DNA of 64,000 nucleotides from Manis javanica (taxonomy: Eukaryota > Chordata > Mammalia > Pholidota > Manidae). Location: the NCBI RefSeq assembly GCF_040802235.1, contig NC_133156.1, positions 23,579,343-23,643,342 on the forward strand, read 5' to 3'. The position numbers and the translations under genes were made by a program. This document shows positions 12,786 to 24,130 of this stretch, one piece after another. The notes beneath the pieces were generated by a model. That model was not told the origin of the DNA. It ran no database searches and saw nothing but the letters and a program-made list of their open reading frames with translations. How positions within the stretch are numbered: the stretch's first letter is position 1; each line of letters starts with the position of its first letter.

Positions 12786-12859
12786 AGAAAGATATGGGTC
12801 ACCAAGATGGTGACACAGGTTGTTTTAAAAAGAAAAGTATGGGTCATGGTGACACAGGT
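12780..12859 (+). repeat. Short imperfect tandem duplication
   Basis: Two copies of 'TTAAAAAGAAA..TATGGGTCA..ATGGTGACACAGGT' (starting near 12780 and 12825). The second lacks 'ACCAAG'. It spans the boundary between the old L1 ORF1-like sequence and the following L1 5' region. Confidence 0.75.
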
Positions 12860-14289
12860 CATTTCTAACTCTGCTCTCTCTATAAGAACTAACAACTAAT
12901 CAGGGAGAAGACACCACTGAGAGAATCCTAGAACATGGGGCTGAGACTGAAGCAACCCCCAGCACCACACCAGAGACCCAGACAGACTGCATTAGAGGGG
13001 GGAAAGGAGTGGTACATACTGACAGCACTGCACCTCCCCCCTCCCCAGCTGGCACAGTATCACACCAGGTGGTCTTCCCTGAGTTCCTTCAGTGGGAAAA
13101 GAGAACCCAGGGTGGACATCTAGCTGCCCCAAGAGTTGTGGGTGACATCTTGGGAGCCCCCACTCCTGTCTTACTCCACAGGGACTGCAAGGGAATATGC
13201 AAGGCTTAACCACTTGGAGTTTGATTGTAACAGAGAAGGGGGAAGAGCTTACAGCAACCAGCCCTTGGATATTAGCAGACTGAGTTCTCACCTGTAGCAC
13301 CCAGACAGTAATCACTACCAGCAGCTTTGCTCATCTACACAGCCAAGATGGTGGTACCTCTGACCAGGGAACTTTGCAGGATGCAGGCCTGCCTGACTTG
13401 GGTCTCCAAATGAAGATCCTTACCAGACCTGAAGCCTGTCCTGTACCTGCCCAAGCAGGGGTGCTGAGCGCACTGCTGAGTATAGCTCCCAGTTGCATCT
13501 GACCAGAACACCTGGAAGCTGCATAGCTAGCAACACTTGAGCAGAGAGTGATGCAGGCGGAGCTGACAATCTGTAGAGTAAACCAGTGACACAGGGAACT
13601 TGGGGAGGAGCATAGCTGAAGACCACAAACAAAGCATCTCCAGGCTCGGAGTCAGTTCCCCCACTCTGCTCAGGCAGGGAAGCTAATTCATTGCTCTGGT
13701 CATTACTGTATATAGCTCCTAACCCTACCTGGCCAGAAAGCCTAGCCAGAACCTGGAAGCTCCACAGCCCAAACACAGAATCTGGCAGGCAGAGTTGACT
13801 GTCTACAGAGAAAGCAAGTAGCACTCTTCCTCCAGGGAACTTAGGAAATAGGTTTGCTTTGGTCAAGAGCACAAAAAAAGATGCTTGCCTGTTTTAAAGA
13901 TAGTTTTCCTGCTCCACCTGAGCAGGAAACCAAAACCAGGGAACCAAACTAGAGCACACAGGAAGCTATGTAGCCCATCCAACAGCCCTGCACACAGTGG
14001 CACTTTAACAGAAAAAAACAGTTCACGGCTTCTCCCATATGCAGAGCAAAACTGGTGCCCCACCTAGTCAGGGAATTTAATGCATACTCTTGCCTGATTC
14101 AGGTCCCTAAAAATGAGCTGTGCAAGCCCTGGGGACCATTCTGCTGCCCTCCGCCCCAGGGCAGGGAAGCTAAAACATAGTCCCATTTACTACTGAGTAC
14201 AGTACCCAGTCCTGACCATCTAGTAAGCCTTATCAGAGAACCCGGGTAGCTTCAGAGCCCATCCTACAGTCTCTTGGACAGGGAATCCT
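12790..14289 (+). mobile_element. L1 5' UTR-like region
   Basis: Starts with 'CACCAAGATGGTGACACAGG' and later has 'CAGCCAAGATGGTGGTACC', which are YY1-like 'AAGATGG' contexts typical of L1 5' ends. It is GC-richer than its neighbours, contains repeated text of the 'CAGGGAACTT' and 'GAGTATAGCTCC' kind, and is followed by L1 ORF2. The open frames in it (for example 13420-13872 minus) look incidental. Confidence 0.55.
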
Positions 14290-15934
14290 AGTAAATACAC
14301 TTTCATCACAAAAACTAGACTTTAATCAAAAAGAAAAAGGAAAAAGATTATATAATGAGAAAGAAGTCACTCCATCAAGATGTAGCAACTGTAAATATTT
14401 ATGCACCCAAAACTAGACCACCTAAATAGATAAAGTAAGAACTAACAGAGCTAAAAGGAGAAATAGTGACCAATACAACAATAGTTAAGGACTTTAAAAA
14501 TGCATTATAAACAATGAAAAGGTCACCAAGACAGAGAATCAATAGGAAACTGAAGGTCTGAACAACTCTATCAACCAAGAGGACCTAATTAAATACACAC
14601 AGAACATTTTATCAAACAAGAGTAGAATACAAACTTTTCTCAAGTGTACATGGGATATTTTATAGGATAAACCATTTGTTAGAATATAAACCAAGTCTTA
14701 GCAAGTCAAGAAACTGAAGTTATACCAAGTATCTTCTTTAACCACAATGGAATGAGTAACAGAGAAAATTGGAAAACTTACAAATACATGGAAACCAAAC
14801 AATACTCTGCTGAACAGCCAATGGATCAAAGAAGAAAGTAAAGGGGGGGGGAATTATTTTGCGACAAACAAAAATGGAAAGAGAACATGCCAAAACTTAC
14901 AGGATACAGCAAAAGCAGTTCTAAGAGGGAAGTTCATAGCAATAAACACATTAATATATAAGATCTCAAATAAGCATCTTAACTCTGCATGTCAAGGAAC
15001 TAGAAAGAGAACAACAAACTGAGGCCAAAGTTAGCAGAGGGAATGAAATAACAATGATCAGAACAGAAATAAATGAAAAAGAAAAGAGGAAAACAACATA
15101 AAAAGTTAACAAAAATAAAACTTGCTTCTTTAAAAGGATAAACAAAACCCTTAGCTAGACTTACCAAGTCAACAGAAAAAGAGAGAAGACTCAAATCAAC
15201 AAAATTATAAATGAAAGAGACATAATAGCTGATGCCACAGAAATACAAAGGATCATAACAGACTATTATGAACTACACTCCAATAAACTGAACTTAGGAG
15301 AAATGGAAAAAAATTAGAAATATACCAAGACTGAATCAGAAAGAAACAGAAAATCTGAACAGACCAATTACATAAGGAGACTGGATCAGTAATTTAAAAT
15401 CTCCCAATGAAGAAAATGCCAAACCCAGGCAGTGTTTGGTAGATTTAAAAATGAACTAATGTCAATCCTTCTCAAAGTCTTCCAAAAACATCAAAGAGAA
15501 TGGAACACTCTAAACTCATTTTATGAGGCCAGCCTTACCCTGATATCAAAGCCAGAAAAGGACACTGCAAGAAAACTACAAGTCAATATTCATAAAGACT
15601 ACAGATGCAGAACTACTCAATAAAATATTAGCAGAGCAAATTTAGCAGCACACTAGAAATATCATTAACTGTGAACAAGTGGGATTTATCCCTGGAGTGC
15701 AAGGTTGTTCCAATATACCAAATCAATATATGTGACACATCACTTTAAAAGAATGAAAGAAAAAAATCACACGATCATATCAATAGATACAGTAAAATAT
15801 ATTTGACAGAACTCAGCATCCATTTATGATAAAAAACTCTTTAAAAATTAGGTACAGAAATTATCTCAACATAATAAAAGTCAAAAGTAATATATATGAC
15901 AAGCCCACAACTAACATCATACTCAATAATAATT
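14290..15934 (+). mobile_element. L1 ORF2 fragment (endonuclease to RT)
   Basis: Follows L1 ORF2 order: 'AATATTTATGCACCCAA' (14393), 'GCAAGTCAAGAAACTGAAG', 'AACCCTTAGCTAGACTTACC' (15146), and the RT entry 'ATTTATGAGGCCAGCCTTACC' (15520) to 'AAGCCCACAACTAACATCATACTC' (15902). Stops and frameshifts throughout. It ends abruptly at an antisense L1. Confidence 0.85.
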
Positions 15935-16490
15935 TTTCCTATTTTTCTAATTGTAAAATACATATAACATAAAATTTACCATCTTAACCATTTTTTAATG
16001 TACAGTTTAGTGGTATAAAATAGATTCATTATATTGTACCATCATACATCTCCAGAACTCTTATCTTCCAAAACTGAAATTCAGTTACCTATTGAACAAA
16101 AAATATTCTATTCCCAGTTCCCTCAGCCTGGAAACCACCATTCTACTTTATGTCTGTATGAATTTGACAGCTGTAGGTAACTCAAATTAGTGGGATCATA
16201 TGGCACTTGGCTTACTGTGACAGGCCTATTTAACAGCATAAAGCCCTCAAAGTTCATCTGTGCTGTAGCATGGGTCAGAATTTCTTTTTTTTAAGACTGG
16301 TTAATATTCCATTATAATTATATATCACATTTGGCTTCTCCCTTCTGTAGACTGACAATTGAGTTGTTTACCTTTTAGGTATTGTGAATAATGTTTGTAT
16401 GAACACAGGCATACAAATATCTGTTCAATACTCTGATTTCAATTTTGGAGGGTATATACTCAAAAGTGGAATTGTTAGATTTGACTGAGA
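15935..16490 (-). mobile_element. Old L1M 3' end, minus strand
   Basis: The sequence 'TAAAATTTACCATCTTAACC' (15972), 'CAACTCTTATCTTCC'-type text, 'CCATTCTACTTTATGTCTGTATGAATTTGAC' split by divergence, and 'TATACTCAAAAGTGGAATTG' is the reverse complement of an old L1M ORF2/3' end. It interrupts or abuts the plus-strand L1. Confidence 0.8.
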
Positions 16491-16619
16491 TTTAGAAATA
16501 TGAAGTAACTGCCTGATATCAGCTATGTCACATAGATCCATAATCTCAACCTAGATAATAATCTTGACAGCTGATGTTTTCACATTTGCCCTCTGTATAT
16601 GTCTTTTCCCAAGAGAACC

Positions 16620-16805
16620 TACTGTATGACAGGCATTTTACAGTTTTTATATTATTTCTTAGTCCAAAGCTATTATGGTAGCTACTGGCATTCCCATTAC
16701 ATTACATGATGATCTTGAGCTAAATTAAGTAATCTCCTTAAAGTTCCTCAGATATTAGGGGGTAGCTGAGTGTCAAACCCAAGTCTGTCTAACCCAGAGT
16801 CTGTG
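16620..16805 (-). repeat. MIR SINE, minus strand
   Basis: Diverged reverse-complement MIR: 'GACAGGCATTTTACAGTTTT', then 'AAGTAATCTCCTTAAAGTTCC', then 'GGTAGCTGAGTGTCAAACCC' and 'GTCTGTCTAACCCAGAGTC'. Confidence 0.7.
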
Positions 16806-17439
16806 ACCTATTTCCTAAATCATATTTCCCTCTAAACTAGGAAGTCTGAAGTCAATTGCTTTATATCCAGATATTGATGTCCAAACTGATTAGGAATCAT
16901 GGGTTTGAAATGAAAGGTAACTGATCTGTCTCACTTTAAGACAGAGAGAATGAAACAGTTGATCAAATGCACTCTAAGTGCACTCTAACTTCATCCATGG
17001 TTCAATCAACAAGGCACCCCAGAAGTGAAATTTGCTAAGAACCATGGACACTAAGCTAGCAATCCAGACTCCCTTGATTTGGAAGAGTATATGGTCTGTC
17101 AATCATTCTACAATCCAAATATGTAGGTGGGGATTTGGTGCCACAGAGAGTTCCCTAAAAGAGCGAGAAGTCGATTTAGCCTTCAAATACTACAGCTGGA
17201 AGAGATTTGAGGGAAGGTTCAGTCATTAGAGTTGTTCTCAGACAGGGCCAAGAGGGATTCTGGCCCCTTAATTCCAAAACACTCCCACTCTGAGCTGTTT
17301 TTAATATTTACGCCTATAGCTAACATGCAGTCCCCAAAGCCACAGTCTTTTGTAAAATGCACACTCTTCTGACAGCATTCATTTCCTGGTGTCTAAGAGA
17401 AATATTTATGTTCCCAAGGAGGCAGAAATAAATATAACC
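16806..17439. other. Unassigned sequence, no gene seen
   Basis: No repeat family or gene recognised. The small open frame at 17032-17229 has no features. Confidence 0.4.
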
Positions 17440-17679
17440 TCTGGAAACATTTTCACAAGAAATCAAACACTGGAAAAGACACAAATATCTACGAATAGGA
17501 CTGTTACATTAATTAGTATGTAGCCATTCTATGGAGTGTTATTAGTTTAAAATATGAGGTACAAGTCTACAGTTACATGAAAAGATCTCCAAAATGTATC
17601 ACTAGGTAAAAATGTTACAAAAAATAGATGTATCATATGATCCCCTCTACACAAAGCAACTCAAAAATGAAGCCCACCT
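17440..17679 (+). mobile_element. Old L1M 3' fragment
   Basis: 'AGAAATCAAACACTGGAAAAGAC', 'GTAGCCATTCTATGGAGTG' and 'GAAAAGATCTCCAAAATGTATC' follow the order of an old L1M 3' end. It is cut at the Tigger1 start. Confidence 0.55.
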
Positions 17680-17953
17680 ATAGACATACTTTAGAGATAT
17701 TGCAGGTCTGGTTCCAGACCACCCCCAATAAAGCAAATATCCAACTAAAGTGAGTCAAATCAGTTTTTTGGTTCTCCAGTGCATATAAAACTTGTTTTAC
17801 AGTATACTGTAGTCTATTTAAAGTGTCCTATGACATTATGTCTAAAAAACAATGTACAAACCTTAATTAAAAAATAACTTATTGCTAAACGTTCTATGCA
17901 TTATCTGAGCTTTCAGGGAGCCCTCATGTTTTGGCGGAGGATCCGGCCTCGAA

Positions 17954-17990
17954 GCTGCTGGCTGCTGGCTGCTGGCTGCTGGCTGACAAC
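17954..17990. repeat. Short (GCTGCTG)n array inside Tigger1
   Basis: About five units of GCTGCTG. The ancestral element has only one or two here, so this is a local expansion. Confidence 0.8.
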
Positions 17991-18479
17991 AGTGGTTGCT
18001 GAAGGCTGGAGTGGCTGTGGCAATTTCTTAAAAAAGGACAACAACGAATTCTGCCTCATCAACTTTTCCTTTCAAGAAAAGGAAAATTTAGCCACAGTAG
18101 CACTTCAATTAATTAGAGTCAATTCTCTCAAACCCTGCTGCTGCTTCATCAACTAAGTTTATATAAGATTCTAAATCCTTTGTTATTATTTTAACAATCT
18201 TCATAGCATCTTCACCAGGAATAGATTCCATCTCAAGAAGTCACTGTCTTTACTCATCCGTAAGAATAACTCCTCATCCATTCAAGTTTGGATCATGAGT
18301 TTGCTGCAACTAAGTCTCATCTTCAGGCTCCACTTGTAATTCTAGTTCTCTTGCTGTTTCCACATATGCAGTAACTTCTCCCACTTAGGTCCTGACCCCT
18401 CAATGTATCACCCATAAGGGTTGGAATCAACTGCTCCCAAACTCCTGTTCATGTTGACATTTTGAACTCTCCCCATGAA

Positions 18480-18786
18480 TCATAAATGTTCTTGATGGCG
18501 TCTAGAATAGAGAATCTTTGCCAGAAGGTGTTTCAACTGACTTTCGCCAGATCCACCAGAAGAGTCACTATCTGTGGCAGCTACAGACTTAAAAATGTAT
18601 TTCCTGATTAATAATACTTGTAAGTTGAAATCGCTCCTTGACCCATGGCTGCAGAATGGACGCTGTGTTAGCAATCATGAAAACAATATGCATCTCGTTG
18701 TACATCTCCATCAGAGCTCTTGAGTGACCAGGTGCACTGTCAATGAGCAGGAATATTTTTAAAAGAATCTTTTTTTTTCTGAGCAA
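18480..18786 (-). pseudogene. Tigger transposase (DDE) fragment
   Basis: The minus-strand frame 18786-18589 contains Leu-Ile-Asp-Ser-Ala-Pro-Gly-His, the DDE-domain box holding the second catalytic Asp of pogo/Tigger transposases, followed by a 'Thr-Ala-Ser-Ile-Leu-Gln-Pro' box. A neighbouring frame (18674-18480) continues after a frameshift. Only part of the catalytic core survives, so it is inactive. Confidence 0.8.
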
Positions 18787-18985
18787 CTAAGTTTATGTAA
18801 TATTCTAAATCCTTTGCTGTCATTTTAACAATCTCAAAGCATCCTCACCAGGAATACCTTACCAAAATATTAACTTGGTTCAAAGAAATATGGATTTGTT
18901 GCATCAGATTGTATATCTCCTGATCTGAAAGTCTCCATGTCAGCAGTAAGGCTTTGTCATTGCTGTTACCACCACCACATGTGCT

Positions 18986-19836
18986 GGCCTAGCATGAATC
19001 CTGAATTCCCCTGGCACTGCACTAGCAGTGTCTGCGCTAGGGAGTCATCAGGGCCACGTGGTATTCACGCGTTTGGGTTGTTACTGTTGGGGGTTAATTT
19101 ATGATGAGATGGTACAAGATGGGAATGGAGAAGGAAGAAACAGAACCCATGTTACTGAGAGGGCTGAGTCAGGCAGGGGTCTTAGGTAAAAGCTGCATCT
19201 TGGCAGAATAGCAGTTAGAGTCACTGAGAAGGCTGAAGAATGAAACTTAGAAAATGAGTAAGAGAAAGGGATGCTAAACCATAGCCAGACTACAAGTAAA
19301 ACCCTGCTACACAGTGAATCTGGTGAGGGCACTCCTGTAGCCATCACCAAACATTGGCTGACAAAGCATCCTTTCCTGCTGCTGCTGCATCCCACCTGGT
19401 ATCCTGGATGGTGTCACCACACTTCTCCCACTGCCCTGCTGCCCACACCTGCCTCAGAATGGGCTCTATAGATCTCTTCATTGGATCACAAGCTCCTAAT
19501 TCGAGGTCTGGGGTGGGGGGGAGTTTCTGATCAGTGGGTACCAGGGTCATATGTCCTCTACCAGCTTCAAGAGAATCAGCGACATAAAGCACAGCTATAG
19601 TGGGAAGCGGGCTCTTCATCCAGGGCACCAGGGACTCTGGGCATTTCCCAAATGTGGGAAGGAAGTACAGATGCTGGACATCCAAAAAAGGTGGATGCTA
19701 AGTACCCATGTAGTACTCCCTTTGGACACCCAAAATAATATGGAGATAAATATGGAGATGAAACAAGGGAGAAATGCTTTTGTTTCAATCATGTAACTAC
19801 CTTCTGTACCACTAAGAAGAGCTTATCCTTATCTTA
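18986..19836. other. Unassigned sequence, no gene seen
   Basis: Moderate GC with overlapping chance frames on both strands around 19100-19790. No recognisable domain. Confidence 0.4.
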
Positions 19837-20240
19837 AAAAATAGGACAACTTAAAGGATAATTAGTTAATAAATTTAGCTCCAGATCATGGAATGCTAGA
19901 TGATGTTCTTTTTTTCACTACTACTGTCATATTATCATCTCAGTATTTTATAACTTACAAACTAGACCCTAAAATTAAAATCAACACACCCTTTATAATA
20001 TAGGAGAAGGGAGTGGAAATAAAAGATAAGTAATTCAAATATGTGAATATGTATGTGCTTCAGCAAGAAATTTATGCAGATGTCACAATCCTCATTTCTG
20101 CACTAGTCACAGGCCATATTTGTTTTAATGACTTCTTTATTTTACCAAGTGGATTGATGTTTTCACTTTTCATCAGGACCCAGATGAAATGGTTCAGGAC
20201 GTGCACTGAATCTCTCACGGCATCCAACCCTACTCTCCTA
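19837..20240. repeat. Source segment of a rearranged duplication
   Basis: Its left part (19837-19963) is repeated directly at 21044-21170. Its right part (about 20155-20230) is repeated in inverted orientation at 21171-21247. Identity looks near 90 percent by eye. Confidence 0.85.
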
Positions 20241-20879
20241 GGTCCAAAGCATCATGTTTTCCTGGTAGCTGGTTGGCTGAAAGTGTTTTGGAAATATCTC
20301 TGAATGATAAAAATTACCTGGGCTGCCAGTGAATTAGAATTTCCAGGAAATCTGGATATTTTTAACTAGCACTCAGTAACTATGAATAGCAAATCTTAAT
20401 CAATGGGCTTAAATATCCCAGACTCAAATAACCAGTTTCTCAGAGAATATGAAATATATTTCATGCATTTTGCTATTGGTAGTGAAGTAAGAGAGCCCTG
20501 TATACACTGACTTTGCCTTTCAGGGTATCATTAATCTACAAAAAAGGTAACACAGCTTTAATAGATGGAGAAAGTGGATTCTTGACTGATAAGGGATGAA
20601 CAGCAGAGGTTGAAGTCATTCAAGTCTCATAACTCCTCCCTTATTTTCTATTCTAGTTCCTGAATCCTCACTCACAATACTTGAACCCTTTCATAAGAGA
20701 CCAAGAAAGGCCAAGAATTCAACAGCTTTGTAATTTTGTAGTCTGGATCACCTTATTAAAGAACATTCTTTATTCAGAAAAAAAGGCATCAACTTCCTTA
20801 TTTCACATCTCTGATATTTCTAGTTCTTCCTTTAGTACCATTAGACTTACTCTTGCAACTATCTGATTTTTCTCATTAT

Positions 20880-21040
20880 ATATATATATATTTACCTGCA
20901 TTTATATAATGCTCCACATTATCACAATTTCACAGATAAAGAAGCAGACATTCAACAATATTAGCTTACCCTAAACCTTGCAGACAGCCTGTGGTGGAAT
21001 CAAGACTCTAACGCAGGTGTGCCTACCCCACACCCTGTGC
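20880..21040 (-). repeat. MIR SINE, minus strand
   Basis: Diverged reverse-complement MIR: 'TTTATATAATGCTCCACATT', 'TTTCACAGATAAAGAAGCAG', and 'GTGGTGGAATCAAGACTCT'. Confidence 0.6.
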
Positions 21041-21043
21041 TTC

Positions 21044-21247
21044 AAAAATAGGACAACTTAAAGGATAATTAGTTAATAAATTTAGCTCCAAATCATGGAA
21101 TACAGGATGATGTTCATTTTTCCATTACTTCTGTCATATTATCATATCAATATTTTATAACCTACGAACAGGTTGGATGCCATGAGAGATTCAGTGCACA
21201 TCCTGAATCATTTTATCTGGGTCCTGAAGAAAAGTGAAAACATAATT
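21044..21247. repeat. Direct plus inverted duplicate
   Basis: 21044-21170 is a direct copy of 19837-19963. It fuses at about 21171 to an inverted copy of about 20155-20230 ('GGTTGGATGCCATGAGAGAT' versus its complement). Confidence 0.85.
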
Positions 21248-21474
21248 TCACTGGCAAGATGATCTTTTCCTACAATAGCAATAGTACCTGTCTTTGATAA
21301 TTTTTAAACACTTCAGAAAACTGGATGATTTCCCCCCCCCCATTTCATCTGTGTATGTATTCTAGAGACATGGCCTAACTCATACAAAACTATTATTATT
21401 CTAACACTATACTATGCACATAGTAAGGGTTGTTACTAGCAATCCTTAGCTTTCATAGATGGTGGCTATAGCAC
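21248..21474. other. Unassigned, with C10 run
   Basis: Contains a run of 10 C at 21332-21341. No family recognised. Confidence 0.4.
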
Positions 21475-21589
21475 GCAAATCTGTCTCTTTCTCCACATGG
21501 CCTTCTCCTATGTGTGTCCAAATATCCCTCTTCTTATAAGGACACCTTATCTTAATTTGATTACATCTGTAAAGACTCTATTTCCAAAT
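21475..21589 (-). mobile_element. MLT1-type LTR, left part
   Basis: 'CACATGGCCTTCTCCTATGT', 'TTCTTATAAGGACACCTTAT' and 'ACATCTGTAAAGACTCTATT' are the reverse complement of an MLT1 (ERVL-MaLR) LTR. The LTR resumes at 22826. Confidence 0.75.
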
Positions 21590-22825
21590 GTAAACATTAG
21601 AAGGAATTGGAATTAAAGATGGCAGAATAGGAAGGCAAGACAGAAACCTCCTCCCAAAAACACATAAAAGAGAAAAATACTGCAAATACAACTAGACCTG
21701 AAAACAACCCAGAACAGACTCCTGCACCTGAGGAGGAAGGAGGACCACACAGAGAGAGGTGAGGTGGCAATGGCAAGATCGACTGGGACCCAAGCCCTCC
21801 CCCAACCCAAGCCTGCAGGTGGGAGAAAGGGACAGAGTGGGGAGCAGGTAGGAGCCCAGGAGCACTACACACGTCGCCCTGGAGATCTGCTCTGAGAGCC
21901 CAAGCCCACAGTACACTGGGTTCCGGTGATTACCAGGGCTGGACCCATGCCCGTGTGGAGGGCAGGCATGCCCCACCAGTCCTGAGACCCAAAGCAGAGG
22001 TAGCAGTGTGAAAGACTTGCCAGTAGTTGGAGGGGTGCCAGAGGGGACAAGGATTGGACGGAGCTCTCTCCTCGGGAGAAAGGGCAGGTAGAGGATACAT
22101 CTCCAGCCCTTTCTCCACCCCACAGATTGGGAACCCTCAGGAGCTCCAGATGCTCCATGGCCCTTGCTGACAACACAGCCCTGAGGCACCTCCCTGCACG
22201 CTGCCAGGAACCAACCCACTTGGCCCAGTGGCAGCATCAGACTTGGCTGCCCGGCAGGTGGAAGGAGATCCACCCAGCTTCCTTGGCTCCCTTTCAGCCC
22301 AACCAGAGAGGTGCCTGGAGGAGCCAGCCAAGAGCTCCTTTCTCCCTGCGGGGGCCCAAACCCAACACTTGCTGCCTCCCCACTGCTGCAGGCCTGGCAG
22401 AAGGTGGCTCTGCCCACAGTGAGCTCAACAGAGATTCCTGAGCTCATCACAAAGGCAGCAAGCAGCTCAAGCAATCTGCCCACCCACACTTAGACCACTT
22501 TAGAAGGCAGGCAGAAAGGTGCCCCCCACACAGCATGCCAACCACTGGGGCCTCCATAAAATAGAACCAGGCACGAGAGAGTAAAGAATCCTGAGGTTCT
22601 GGGCACCACAGCACATCTTCTTCATAAAGCTATTACTCTTTAGACCAGAAAGCATCGCAGAGACATCTAATACAAGGCAAGAAACACAGAATCCCTGATA
22701 AAACAAGCAGGCAGGGGAATTTGATCCAGTCAAAACTACAAGACAGAACCCTAGAAAGAGGGCTAAATGAAACAGAGATCACCTTGATGGAGATTTCAAA
22801 ACAAAAGTCATAAACATGCTCACGG
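21590..22825 (+). mobile_element. L1 5' UTR (5' end only)
   Basis: Begins near 'AAAGATGGCAGAATAGGAAG', the classical L1 5' start, and continues as a GC-rich 5' UTR. It enters a short ORF1-like stretch ('GATTTCAAAACAAAAGTCAT') and then stops. It has no ORF2, no 3' UTR and no A-tail, and lies inside an MLT1 LTR. A possible 10-bp target-site duplication is ATTTCCAAAT (21580-21589) and ATTTACAAAT (22826-22835). Confidence 0.7.
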
Positions 22826-22910
22826 ATTTACAAATAAGGTCACATTCACAGGACCGTCATGCACATGAATTTGGGAAGTGGGGACACTATTCAACCCATT
22901 AAAGGAGATA
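22826..22910 (-). mobile_element. MLT1-type LTR, right part
   Basis: 'AAATAAGGTCACATTCACAG' and 'GGGACACTATTCAACCCATT' continue the reverse-complement MLT1 exactly where 21589 breaks off. Confidence 0.75.
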
Positions 22911-23789
22911 AGTAATACCGGTTTAGAAAAGGAATAAAATATTACAGCCTTGCGTTGTGGTCTGTGCCGAGAAGGAAACACAGGAAATTACTTTTTGGAA
23001 TAATCTCTCCCTTGATCTTTGAGTTACAAAGTGACATTTCACTCCAGAGAACGTAAGCATCTCTTTGCACCTAATTCTTTCATTTTGCCTTCACAGCATT
23101 ATTGCTTTTCTGATTAAGTATTTCTATGACCTAGTTAACTAGATGCACACTTGGAGTTTCGACAATTTTCCCTACCCCACTCTTCATGTCTACATCGCCT
23201 TGGCAACGGCACATTTTTCCACATAGACTAGCTTTCCAGAAAACCACTAGGTCTTCTCAATTGCCAAAGATTGGTAGTGAATACAATTGCTGGGGTGCCC
23301 CTAACCAGGGCCACTGCTAGAATTCACCTTACAGGATGAATCCTCCATTATCTCCTTCCCCTGACACATATTTATATGAAATATTTATACAAAACCTGTT
23401 TCAAATGAGCACACAGGCATTGTGAGGGAGAAAGACACATAATTGTCTAAAGAGGGGCATGTTGCTGTTTAGTTGAAGAGAAAGTGTGTGTGTATGTGTT
23501 TAGAACCAATGTGAGGCCAGGTCATATCCCACTCCTGAGATTCAGGCATGTCTGGGCTTACCTGGCAGGACAGGTGTGGGGTCCTCTACAAATGCTGTCA
23601 TCAGAGTGAGTAAGGAACCTTGTGAGAAAGGGGGCCAAGCCTGGTAGGTCTGGCCTTTAGTTTCAGAGACAAAGGAGATTAAGAGTGCAAGATCTGACCC
23701 CTGCCACTGGGGTGAGCTCTTCTCTGAATCATGTGATAGAGGCAGAGGGTGGTAAGAAGACCAGATATGAAAACATAAAGAATTGTTTC
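22911..23789. other. Unassigned sequence, no gene seen
   Basis: Includes a short GT-rich patch near 23483-23500. No repeat family or gene recognised. Confidence 0.4.
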
Positions 23790-24130
23790 CCTGTGGCTCT
23801 GTGTGGGCCACCATAACAAAATACCAGAGACTGGTATTACCAACAGCAGACATGTATTCCTCACAGCTCTAGGAAGCCTGAGACCAGGATCACAGCAAGG
23901 TCAGGTTCTGGGGTGGACCCTCTCCTGGGCTGCACTTCTGCAGCTGTTTCCTCACATGCTAGAGAGTAAGAGAGCTCTCTGGGGTCTCTTTTATAAGGAC
24001 ACTAACTCTATACATGAAGGCTCCAACCTCATAACCTAATCACCTCCTGAAGGCCTCACCCCCAGATGCCACTGAATTGGGATTAGGCTTCAACATATGA
24101 TGGTGGGAGGGACACATTGTCCACAGCACC
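23790..24130 (-). mobile_element. MLT1/MaLR-type LTR, minus strand
   Basis: 'CCATAACAAAATACCAGAGA', 'TTTTATAAGGACACTAACTC', 'CATAACCTAATCACCTCCTG' and 'GATTAGGCTTCAACATATGA' give the reverse complement of a MaLR LTR from its 3' end to near its 5' start. Confidence 0.8.

Larger units (their letters stand above)
17681..18985 (-). mobile_element. Tigger1-type DNA transposon, broken and rearranged
   Basis: The left end ('AGACATACTTTAGAGATATT', 'GGTTCCAGACCACC', 'CAATAAAGC') is the terminal inverted repeat and subterminal text of Tigger1 (TcMar-Tigger, pogo-like). The transposase lies on the minus strand. There are internal deletions. Text from 18153-18227 recurs at 18783-18857, and the segment near 18937-18965 matches a much more distal part of the element. 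The right terminal repeat was not found, so the element is truncated and scrambled. Confidence 0.85.
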
